A DNA stretch of 8,952 nucleotides from Candidatus Cloacimonadota bacterium (lineage in GTDB: Bacteria > Cloacimonadota > Cloacimonadia > JGIOTU-2). Of the stretch, positions 1 through 5,371 are shown one piece after another (within the stretch, counting starts at the first letter, position 1; every line of letters begins with the position of its first letter). Location: contig DAOVPZ010000034.1 in NCBI GenBank assembly GCA_030628975.1, positions 1 to 8,952 on the forward strand, written 5' to 3'. The position numbers and the translations under genes were made by a program. Under the pieces are notes generated by a model. That model was not told the origin of the DNA and made no database searches. It saw nothing but the letters and a program-made list of their open reading frames with translations.

Positions 1-311
1 AATGGAAAAAGAAGGAAAAATTTACTTTCAAACTCAGGTTTTACATTTTTCAATGAGTATATTAAAATTATCAGACTTAGAATGTTTATAAAGAGTAATA
101 TAAAATTGGAAAGCGAGTCAGACTGCAAAACAATTCCATTGAGCATTAAAAAACTTAAATTTCCAGCAGAAAAGATTCTAATACTAAAATAGAGAGTAGA
201 GATAACTCCAGCAAATGTTAATATTTTCTTAAGAATCTTTGGTAAGAAGATATTAATTATAGTAATTACAATTGGAATTAAGATTATTAAAAATAAATAA
301 TTATTCAACAT
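1..311 (-). CDS. NuoL/M/N (Mrp)-type antiporter subunit, N-terminal fragment
   Basis: This reading frame starts at ATG 311-309 and stays open for 103 codons to the left edge, so only the N-terminus is present. The protein is very hydrophobic: likely membrane helices at about residues 4-23, 31-48 and 68-88. The stretch at 59-90 (N-G-I-V-L-Q-S-D-S-L-S, then a long Leu/Ile helix ending in Y-S-L-K) resembles the start of proton/cation-translocating subunits of complex I, Mrp antiporters and group 4 hydrogenases, where a 'D-x-L-S' segment opens a helix. An AAAGG ribosome binding site lies at 320-324, 8 bases before the start, and the gene begins 24 bases after the hydrogenase large-subunit stop, so it is in the same operon. 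By family it would form part of the ion-pumping membrane arm. Whether it is closer to EchA/HyfB, MbhH or MrpD cannot be told from this fragment. Confidence 0.72.
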   Translation of the reverse strand, partial: MLNNYLFLIILIPIVITIINIFLPKILKKILTFAGVISTLYFSIRIFSAGNLSFLMLNGIVLQSDSLSNFILLFINILSLIILIYSLKNVKPEFESKFFLLFP

Positions 312-335
312 TTATTTTACCTTTCTTATCAATGG

Positions 336-1565
336 TTATCTCGATAATGACAAGTCAAATATTCCATCAATTAGAGATTTTTCTTTTGGAATTAATTCTC
401 TTTGTAATCTCTCTGTTTTCTTCCGAGAAAGATGTAAAAGATTATGCTCAATTTTTTTACCATTTATATCAAAAGCCTTGATACTTCGTTCTGTACAACA
501 GTAGCAAGGATCCACAGAAGCTAAGGTTATAAGAGCATCAGCAAGGGGAATTCCCACACAAGAAGCTTTATATGTTGGTATATTGGAAAAGCTGGGAGCA
601 CGAACTTTATGCCTTAAAGGTCTATTACTGCCATCACTTCTTATATAATGAAAAACTTCACCTCTTGGAGCTTCATATCTGCCAATTCCTTCACCAGGAG
701 AAATTTCTTTTACTTTATTTATAATTGGACCTTGCACTTTTTCAAATGCCTTTAGACATTGTTTAATAATATGGCAAGACTCAATTATTTCCAAAACACG
801 CACTACTAATTTATCATATACATCACCATTTGGCGTAACGATTACCTTTACATCCACCACTTCATAAGCAGTGGGGTCATCTCTGCGGACATCAATATCA
901 ACTCCGGAGGCACGGGCGGTCGGTCCATTAGCACAATAATTTATAGCATCTTCTTTTGTTAATACTCCAACACCTTTCAATCTTGATCTTAATACAGGAT
1001 CATCATTTGCAGCACCAGCAAGCATTACCATTTTTTTCTCTATCATATCTAAAACAGGGATTATCTTTGGAATTAGTGAATTATCAAAATCTCTTCCCAC
1101 GCCTCCAACACGCATCATTGCATAATGATTTCTATTACCTGTTATCATTTCAGAAAGTTGTAGGATTGGTTCACGATATTTCCAAGCCCACATCCATAAA
1201 GTATCATATCCAATAAAATGACCTGCTAAACATACCCAAAGTAAATGGCTGTGTATTCTTTCTAATTCACCTATTAAAACTCGTATATATTTTGCTCGTT
1301 CTGGAATTTCTATATTATCAATATCTTCAATTGCATTGACACAAGCAAATGGATGCGAAGTTGAACATATACCACAAATCCTCTCAACTAAAAATATTGA
1401 TTGAGTAAAGGTTTTTGTCTCAGATATCTTTTCATGACCTCTATGCATCCAACCTGTTTCCATTTCAATATCAACAACTTTTTCACCTTCAACTTTGATA
1501 TTGAAAAATTCAGCCTCTTCCAAAAGGGGATGAAAAGGACCTAAGGGAATTCGGCATTTACTCAT
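336..1565 (-). CDS. [NiFe] hydrogenase group 4 large (catalytic) subunit, EchE/MbhL/NuoD-like
   Basis: Catalytic subunit of a membrane-associated, energy-converting [NiFe] hydrogenase (H2 to and from protons, 409 aa). The N-terminal Ni-Fe motif is E61-R-I-C64-G-I-C67, and the C-terminal motif is D352-P-C354-Y-C-C357-T-E-R, so all four metal-binding cysteines are present. About 50 residues follow the second motif, unlike the short cleaved tail of group 1 enzymes, and the His in the usual C-terminal H/R processing motif is absent; group 4 enzymes are generally not processed there. Other family features are the GPFHP start, the W39-M-H-R-G-H segment and the R-I-H-S-H segment at 103-107. The start is supported by AGGAG (minus strand) at 1571-1575, 5 bases upstream. 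It follows the NuoC-like gene by 54 bases. An extra cysteine, C356, sits inside the second motif. By family it faces the cytoplasm, docked on the membrane subunits. Confidence 0.95.
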   Translation of the reverse strand: MSKCRIPLGPFHPLLEEAEFFNIKVEGEKVVDIEMETGWMHRGHEKISETKTFTQSIFLVERICGICSTSHPFACVNAIEDIDNIEIPERAKYIRVLIGELERIHSHLLWVCLAGHFIGYDTLWMWAWKYREPILQLSEMITGNRNHYAMMRVGGVGRDFDNSLIPKIIPVLDMIEKKMVMLAGAANDDPVLRSRLKGVGVLTKEDAINYCANGPTARASGVDIDVRRDDPTAYEVVDVKVIVTPNGDVYDKLVVRVLEIIESCHIIKQCLKAFEKVQGPIINKVKEISPGEGIGRYEAPRGEVFHYIRSDGSNRPLRHKVRAPSFSNIPTYKASCVGIPLADALITLASVDPCYCCTERSIKAFDINGKKIEHNLLHLSRKKTERLQRELIPKEKSLIDGIFDLSLSR

Positions 1566-1616
1566 TACATCTCCTAAAAAAATCTAACTACAGATTTAAT
1601 TTAAATCTTTATTAAA

Positions 1617-1653
1617 TTTTTATTTTTGACTTTTAACTTTTACCTTTTGATTT
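1617..1653 (-). repeat. Solitary copy of the A-rich heptamer repeat, overlapping the NuoC-like gene end
   Basis: Read on the minus strand this 37-base block is AAATCAAAAGG, then two heptamers (TAAAAGT, TAAAAGT), then CAAAAATAAAAA. The copies at 3446-3475 and 3849-3885 share the same opening (AAATCAAAAG), the same closing 12 bases and the same heptamer step, with one and two heptamers in the middle. Here the repeat encodes the last residues of the NuoC-like protein (N-Q-K-V-K-V-K-S-Q-K) and its TAA stop. No four-helix gene is attached to this copy. The orientation is the same as copy 3849-3885. Confidence 0.8.
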
Positions 1654-2081
1654 CTCTTGAATCTCATTGGATGGTCATCCTCAGAAAATTCTGGACTATT
1701 AATAGTAAGCAATTTTTTCAAATCTTGATGACCTTTAAATTTAATTCCAAAAAGATCATACATTTCTCTTTCAATCCAATTAGCACCTTCTATAATTGGT
1801 GTAATAGAATTTATCTCAGGATTTTTAAGGCTGGTTTTTACGCGTGGATTATAATATGTTCCTGTTGTATCATCAGTAAAATGATATAGAACTTCCAGCC
1901 CATCATAAACTTCTGTGGCAGTACATATTGAAAGCCGACATTTCATTGTGTTGAAAAGATAATCAGCAATTTCTATTAAATCTTTATTCTTTACATTGAA
2001 ATAATTTCTTTTTTTCTTTTTTATGATTTTAGTAAATTTGTCTTTAAACTTTTCAAAAAATATTTGTTCTTTTTCTTTCAT
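1620..2081 (-). CDS. NuoC-like (30 kDa) hydrogenase subunit, EchD-type
   Basis: Hydrophilic 153-aa subunit related to complex I NuoC and to EchD/MbhJ-associated subunits; in this family it bridges the small and large subunits and binds no cofactor. The diagnostic segment is at 102-121: W-I-E-R-E-M-Y-D-L-F-G-I-K-F-K-G-H-Q-D-L, close to the complex I 30 kDa signature, followed by E-D-D-H-P-M-R at 134-140. The start ATG (2081-2079) overlaps the NuoB-like stop in an ATGA, which indicates translational coupling, and AGGAA lies about 7 bases upstream. The last ten or so residues (rich in K, V, Q) are encoded by an A-rich repeat (1617-1653) and look like an addition to the normal end after H-P-M-R-F-K-R. 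The N-terminus (1-25) is unusually Lys-rich. Confidence 0.9.
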   Translation of the reverse strand: MKEKEQIFFEKFKDKFTKIIKKKKRNYFNVKNKDLIEIADYLFNTMKCRLSICTATEVYDGLEVLYHFTDDTTGTYYNPRVKTSLKNPEINSITPIIEGANWIEREMYDLFGIKFKGHQDLKKLLTINSPEFSEDDHPMRFKRNQKVKVKSQK

Positions 2082-2497
2082 TTTAAAGTTCCTAATAATT
2101 TCACTATTCCATCAATCATGGCTTCTGGCTTTGGAGGACATCCTGGTATAAAAGCATTAACAGGAATAATTTTATCTAATGATGCTCCTGCTTTGTTATA
2201 GCTTTGCTTAAAAGTAGCACCACCTACAGTACATGTTCCAATACCAACAACAAACACTGGCTTTGGTGCCTGCTCATATAACTGTTTTATTCTTGGTGCT
2301 ATCTTATGTGAAACAATTCCTGTAACGAGTAACACATCTGCATGTCTAACAGAACCAACAAGTTTAATGCCAAATCTTTCAATATCATATCCGGGTGTTA
2401 TTAGATCGAGAATTTCAATATCACAATTGTTGCACGGGCTTGCACTTACATGAAACACCCATATAGATTTCTTTATAATCTTGTTATAAAATGCCAT
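2078..2497 (-). CDS. NuoB-like hydrogenase small subunit, EchC/MbhJ-type
   Basis: Small subunit (139 aa) that holds the [4Fe-4S] cluster next to the Ni-Fe site and passes electrons to or from it. The four candidate ligands are C22, C25 (S-P-C-N-N-C-D-I-E), C89 (G-T-C-T-V-G-G) and C120 (P-G-C-P-P-K-P-E). The CxxC at 22-25, in place of the adjacent CC of true complex I, is the hydrogenase-type form. The P-G-C-P-P-x-P-E-A-M-x-D-G-I ending is typical of the family, and the short length is normal for group 4 small subunits. The gene starts 3 bases after the NuoH-like stop; its GGAG site (2507-2510) lies inside the end of that gene. Its stop overlaps the next start (ATGA at 2081-2078), so the three genes are tightly coupled. 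Confidence 0.94.
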   Translation of the reverse strand: MAFYNKIIKKSIWVFHVSASPCNNCDIEILDLITPGYDIERFGIKLVGSVRHADVLLVTGIVSHKIAPRIKQLYEQAPKPVFVVGIGTCTVGGATFKQSYNKAGASLDKIIPVNAFIPGCPPKPEAMIDGIVKLLGTLK

Positions 2498-2500
2498 ATA

Positions 2501-3433
2501 TTACACTCCAAAAATTGCTAATATAACAGCAACCAAGGCCAGAGGACTGGCATATTTCCAGAAAAAACTTATGGCTGTATCAATTCTAATACGAGGATTT
2601 GTATTTTTTATTAATATCATAAGGACTACAATCAATAAATATTTTAAAACTCCAGCAATAATACTGCCAACAGATGCAAAACTAATTCCTCCCCAGAACA
2701 AAATAACTAATAACATAGGTAGAAAAACATACATTATAAAATGAGATAATTTCCAGAATGCAAGTAATGTACCTGAATATTCAATTAAAACACCATCAAT
2801 AATTTCAGTTTCAGCATGAGCAATATCAAAGGGTTGCATGGCCATTTTTGCTTGAAGGCAAATTATGCCAACAATAAAAGCAATAATCCCTGAGGCTGAA
2901 CCGATTATCATTCCATTAGCTTGTTGATAAATTAATATTTGAGTTAAATCAATTTTATATCCTGCTTGTATTATTGGTACTAAAATAACAAGAATAAATG
3001 CTAATTCATCTGAAAGCAAAAGTTTCATCTCTCTTCCAGCACCTATGCTTGAATAAATATTCCCTGTTGAAGATGCTCCAAGAATCAATGCAACCGAGTA
3101 GATCATCATAAGATATATTATGAATATTAAGTCTCCACCAATGCTAAGATTAAAGAAAAAAGCAGTGCCAACTAAAGTGGAGGTTATCAAGACAGATGCA
3201 AAAGCAATGATAGGAGCAATAAGAAATATAAAATATGGAGAATTTTTTACTAATATAACTTCCTTGCCCCATAATTTAAAGATATCATAAAAGTTCTGAA
3301 AAAATGGAGGTCCAACACGAAATTGTACTCTTGCACTAACTTTTCTGTCAACCCATCCTACAATCATACCAAAAACTGAAGCAAACAAAAAACCCGGGAA
3401 AATGAGTAAATAAAATAAATATTTCAAAAACAT
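2501..3433 (-). CDS. NuoH-like integral membrane subunit, EchB/MbhM/HyfC-type
   Basis: Membrane anchor subunit (310 aa) that couples the hydrogenase to ion translocation, related to complex I NuoH. About eight hydrophobic helices are visible (roughly 5-27, 67-92, 102-120, 142-158, 177-195, 222-247, 253-275, 291-309). Family signatures are present: D29-R-K-V-S-A-R-V-Q-F-R-V-G-P-P (29-43) followed by Q-N-F-Y-D-I-F-K-L; G-A-G-R-E-M-K-L at 131-138 with the acidic S-D-E-L-A after it; Q200-P-F-D-I-A-H-A-E-T-E-I-I-D-G at 200-214; and N-P-R-I-R-I-D at 279-285. The conserved acidic residues in the E/D loops are those proposed to take part in proton transfer in this family. A strong AGGAG site at 3439-3443 sits 5 bases before the ATG and directly abuts the insert carrying the four-helix gene. 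Confidence 0.93.
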   Translation of the reverse strand: MFLKYLFYLLIFPGFLFASVFGMIVGWVDRKVSARVQFRVGPPFFQNFYDIFKLWGKEVILVKNSPYFIFLIAPIIAFASVLITSTLVGTAFFFNLSIGGDLIFIIYLMMIYSVALILGASSTGNIYSSIGAGREMKLLLSDELAFILVILVPIIQAGYKIDLTQILIYQQANGMIIGSASGIIAFIVGIICLQAKMAMQPFDIAHAETEIIDGVLIEYSGTLLAFWKLSHFIMYVFLPMLLVILFWGGISFASVGSIIAGVLKYLLIVVLMILIKNTNPRIRIDTAISFFWKYASPLALVAVILAIFGV

Positions 3434-3445
3434 ACTTTCTCCTAA

Positions 3446-3475
3446 AAATCAAAAGTTAAAAGGCAAAAATAAAAA
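3446..3475 (+). repeat. A-rich heptamer repeat, downstream arm of the insert
   Basis: On the plus strand this reads AAATCAAAAGT, one heptamer TAAAAGG, then CAAAAATAAAAA, with a short tail GTCAAAAATG after it. It is inverted relative to the copy at 3849-3885. The two arms share 10 identical bases at one end and 19 at the other, and differ only by one heptamer between them. It lies between the NuoH-like ribosome binding site (3439-3443) and the four-helix gene stop (3491-3489). Confidence 0.85.
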
Positions 3476-3488
3476 GTCAAAAATGTTT

Positions 3489-3848
3489 TCATCCTATATT
3501 TTCCTTTGCAGTTACCACGGATTTCGAAAGTATTGCTTTTAACTGATTTGACTCATCAACCAATATATTTAAAAGAGGATTTTTTATTATATTAGCCTTT
3601 AGCAATAAACGAAGCCAAAAATTTGCTTCTCTTATTTCTTTTAATGAAATTTGAAGTTTATGAGTAAAATCTTTTTTTGATTCAGCTCCCTGAGCTTCCT
3701 CATAGTTTGCACCAGCAGAAGTTCCACTTCGCAAAAGTTGATCTCCAATTCTCCTTCCTGATAATGAATTAGGAAGCATTTCAACTAATTTAATTACATT
3801 TACTGCAAAGTCTAACAGCCGTTCACCTAAATCTTGATAATTACCCAT
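3489..3848 (-). CDS. Four-helix-bundle protein (23S rRNA IVS / S23 family)
   Basis: 119-aa protein of the family first found as the open frame in 23S rRNA intervening sequences (TIGR02436/PF05635 type), predicted to fold as a small four-helix bundle and form oligomers. Visible family features are L-G-E-R-L-L-D-F-A-V at 7-16; I34-G-D-Q-L-L-R-S-G-T-S-A-G-A-N-Y-E-E-A at 34-52, the best conserved segment; K-K-D-F-x-H-K-L-Q-I-S-L-K-E at 58-71; and a final E-A-N-F-W-L-R-L-L at 74-82. Its molecular function is unknown; the related Avd protein of diversity-generating retroelements binds nucleic acid. The ATG directly follows the upstream repeat, whose AAAGG (3861-3865) is the only Shine-Dalgarno-like site, 12 bases away, which is far. 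It interrupts a hydrogenase operon and has no evident role in it. Confidence 0.88.
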   Translation of the reverse strand: MGNYQDLGERLLDFAVNVIKLVEMLPNSLSGRRIGDQLLRSGTSAGANYEEAQGAESKKDFTHKLQISLKEIREANFWLRLLLKANIIKNPLLNILVDESNQLKAILSKSVVTAKENIG

Positions 3849-3885
3849 TTTTTATTTTTGCCTTTTACGTTTTGCCTTTTGATTT
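3849..3885 (-). repeat. A-rich heptamer repeat, upstream arm of the insert
   Basis: Minus strand: AAATCAAAAGG, heptamers CAAAACG and TAAAAGG, then CAAAAATAAAAA, which runs directly into the ATG of the four-helix gene. The outer end is one base from the TAG stop of the polyferredoxin gene (3889-3887). Same length and orientation as the solitary copy at 1617-1653; inverted to the copy at 3446-3475, which has one heptamer fewer. Confidence 0.85.
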
Positions 3886-3886
3886 T

Positions 3887-4393
3887 CTATTTCTTCTCTA
3901 CTTTTTCTCTCCAGCTTGGAGTTCTTACAACCATATAGTCACCAACAAAATAAAGGTTCTCATCAGGATTTTCTTCTTTAATATCAATAATTTTCACTGA
4001 ATCGTTATCAGCAGTTTTTACACAAAGAGGAATATACTCGGGGTTTTCATTTAATTGATTTAAACAATAATCACATTTTGCAGTAATATAGTTTATAACT
4101 TCAGGAAATATAGTTCCAAAAGGACAGGCTAAAATACAACTTTTACAACCCACACATCTCATATTGTATCTTTTCACAAGATGAGTTTCTGTTCTTTCCA
4201 AAGCCTCTTTCGGACATGCATCTACACAAAAAGCTTCCTTACACTGTCTACAAAAAACTCCAAATTCTGCAATCTCTACCAAAGAAAATATACCCGGATT
4301 AGTTCCTTCATGATAAAGATATTCACAATCTATTTTTTCCAAAGCTTCTTTATCCCTTACAAGTTTAGTTATATCAATTAAAAGCTTTCTCAT
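3887..4393 (-). CDS. HycB/CooF-like polyferredoxin electron-transfer subunit
   Basis: 168-aa iron-sulfur protein, likely the link between the HydB/HydG pair and the hydrogenase small subunit. Two complete [4Fe-4S] motifs are seen: C48-x2-C51-x4-C56-x3-C60-P and C80-x2-C83-x2-C86-x3-C90-P. A third, incomplete set follows: C107-x2-C110 and C124. In HycB/CooF/DmsB-type proteins an N-terminal CxxCxxC pairs with other ligands; here that region (D7-I-T-K-L-V-R-D-K) has lost the cysteines, leaving only C23. So two clusters are certain, a third possible. It is longer than a plain EchF/NuoI subunit, and no NuoI-type subunit is seen in the window. The start has only an AAGGA site 12 bases upstream (4406-4410), so it may be poorly translated or coupled. 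The gap to the HydG-like gene is 124 bases. Confidence 0.82.
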   Translation of the reverse strand: MRKLLIDITKLVRDKEALEKIDCEYLYHEGTNPGIFSLVEIAEFGVFCRQCKEAFCVDACPKEALERTETHLVKRYNMRCVGCKSCILACPFGTIFPEVINYITAKCDYCLNQLNENPEYIPLCVKTADNDSVKIIDIKEENPDENLYFVGDYMVVRTPSWREKVEKK

Positions 4394-4420
4394 AACTATA
4401 TTTTATCCTTATTAATTTAG

Positions 4421-4440
4421 CCACGAACTATCACGAACTA
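4421..4440 (+). repeat. Tandem CACGAACTA repeat in the operon spacer
   Basis: Two adjacent 10-base units, CCACGAACTA and TCACGAACTA, in the 124-base spacer between the HydG-like stop (4518) and the polyferredoxin start (4393). Nine of ten bases match. The rest of the spacer is AT-rich, with no strong hairpin or promoter visible. Possibly a degenerate dispersed repeat. Confidence 0.6.
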
Positions 4441-4517
4441 AATTTATAATTTTAATAATAATTTAAAGACTTGTTAAAATAAATCTTTTTCCGTATGATT
4501 TCGAGGATACCATATTC

Positions 4518-5369
4518 TCATTCCCAGATTTTCTCCTCATCTTTTATCACATCATATGTAAATACTGGACCATCTTTGCAAGCATAATATTTACCAATTA
4601 CACAATGACGACATTGACCAAATCCGCAATACATTTTCTTTTCCATAGATAGATAGATATTCTCATCTTTAAAACCTTTATCAACTAGAGCAAAAGTTCC
4701 AAATTTCATCATAATAGGTGGACCACAAGCCACAGCAACAGCATCTTTTGTATTAATTTTAATATCATCTAAAAGAACGGTAACTACACCTACTTTCTCA
4801 TCCCATTTTTGACCTTCAGGTATCATATCGACAGAGCGCAAGATGTGAATTTTATCGTATTTTCGCCAATCGTCAAATTGGTTTTTATATATCAAATCTT
4901 CTGGTGTGCGAGCCCCGAAACATATAGTAATACTTTTATAATCATCAATATCATGAATAAGTGTAAGTAGTAAACAGCGTAAGGGAGCCAATCCAACACC
5001 ACCACCTAAAATCAAAACATCTTTTCCCTTAAACTTATCTAAAGGATAACCCTTCCCATAGGGACCTCTAATGCCAAGCACATCGCCTCTTTTCACTCTA
5101 TGAACAGCTTCAGTGACAAACCCTACTTTCATAATTGTAATATCCATTTCTTCTTTTTCATAATGTGAAGAGGAAGGTGTGAACGGAGCTTCACCAATAC
5201 CAGGTACTGTAAGTTCAACAAATTGACCAGTAACAAACTCAAATGGTTTTTCTGGTTTGATACGAAAAGTTTTGATGGTGGGTGATTCTGTTATCACATC
5301 AAGCACATCAGCTTTTAATACATCATAAGGATTAAGATTTGTCAAATCCAAAGCATCTACCTTAGGCAT
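4518..5369 (-). CDS. hydG: HydG-like FAD/NAD(P)-binding electron-transfer subunit (sulfhydrogenase gamma / AsrB type)
   Basis: 283-aa flavoprotein of the ferredoxin-NADP reductase fold, expected to exchange electrons between NAD(P)H and the iron-sulfur subunit HydB. The FAD domain shows G48-Q-F-V-E-L-T-V-P-G and R-G-P-Y-G-K-G at 101-107; the nucleotide domain shows L-G-G-G-V-G-L-A-P-L-R at 121-131 and C215-G-P-P-I-M-M. The C-terminal [2Fe-2S] site has C248, C253, C256 and C264 (Y-C-G-F-G-Q-C-R-H-C). This is the dihydroorotate dehydrogenase B/sulfhydrogenase gamma pattern, and the length fits. The frame is open 23 codons further upstream, but ATG 5369 is chosen because an AGGAGG lies 7 bases before it and it begins 2 bases after the HydB stop. 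NADH versus NADPH cannot be decided. Not the FeFe-hydrogenase maturase that shares the name HydG. Confidence 0.9.
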   Translation of the reverse strand: MPKVDALDLTNLNPYDVLKADVLDVITESPTIKTFRIKPEKPFEFVTGQFVELTVPGIGEAPFTPSSSHYEKEEMDITIMKVGFVTEAVHRVKRGDVLGIRGPYGKGYPLDKFKGKDVLILGGGVGLAPLRCLLLTLIHDIDDYKSITICFGARTPEDLIYKNQFDDWRKYDKIHILRSVDMIPEGQKWDEKVGVVTVLLDDIKINTKDAVAVACGPPIMMKFGTFALVDKGFKDENIYLSMEKKMYCGFGQCRHCVIGKYYACKDGPVFTYDVIKDEEKIWE

Positions 5370-5371
5370 GA

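Larger units (their letters stand above)
3446..3885 (-). mobile_element. Putative inverted-repeat cassette carrying a four-helix-bundle gene
   Basis: The whole space between the polyferredoxin stop (3889-3887) and the NuoH-like ribosome binding site (3443-3439) is filled by one small gene framed by two inverted repeats (3849-3885 and 3446-3475). In the transcript the arms could pair over 10 plus 19 bases with an 8/1-base asymmetric loop between. This is the layout of the 23S rRNA intervening sequences, where an insert with pairing ends carries a protein of this same family. No transposase or target-site duplication is visible, so mobility is inferred from the layout only. The boundaries are those of the repeats and are approximate. 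Confidence 0.5.

Noticed and set aside
272..481. Open frame on the plus strand at the end of the large-subunit gene
   Set aside because: It overlaps the conserved hydrogenase gene and the antiporter start antisense, with no ribosome binding site and no family features.
956..1216. Plus-strand open frame inside the large-subunit gene
   Set aside because: Antisense shadow of a strongly conserved gene; low-complexity Leu/Ser/His composition.
336..3433. Complex I (Nuo) fragment or Mbx-type sulfur reductase instead of a hydrogenase
   Set aside because: Both Ni-Fe CxxC pairs are present in the large subunit and the small subunit has CxxC instead of the adjacent CC of complex I.
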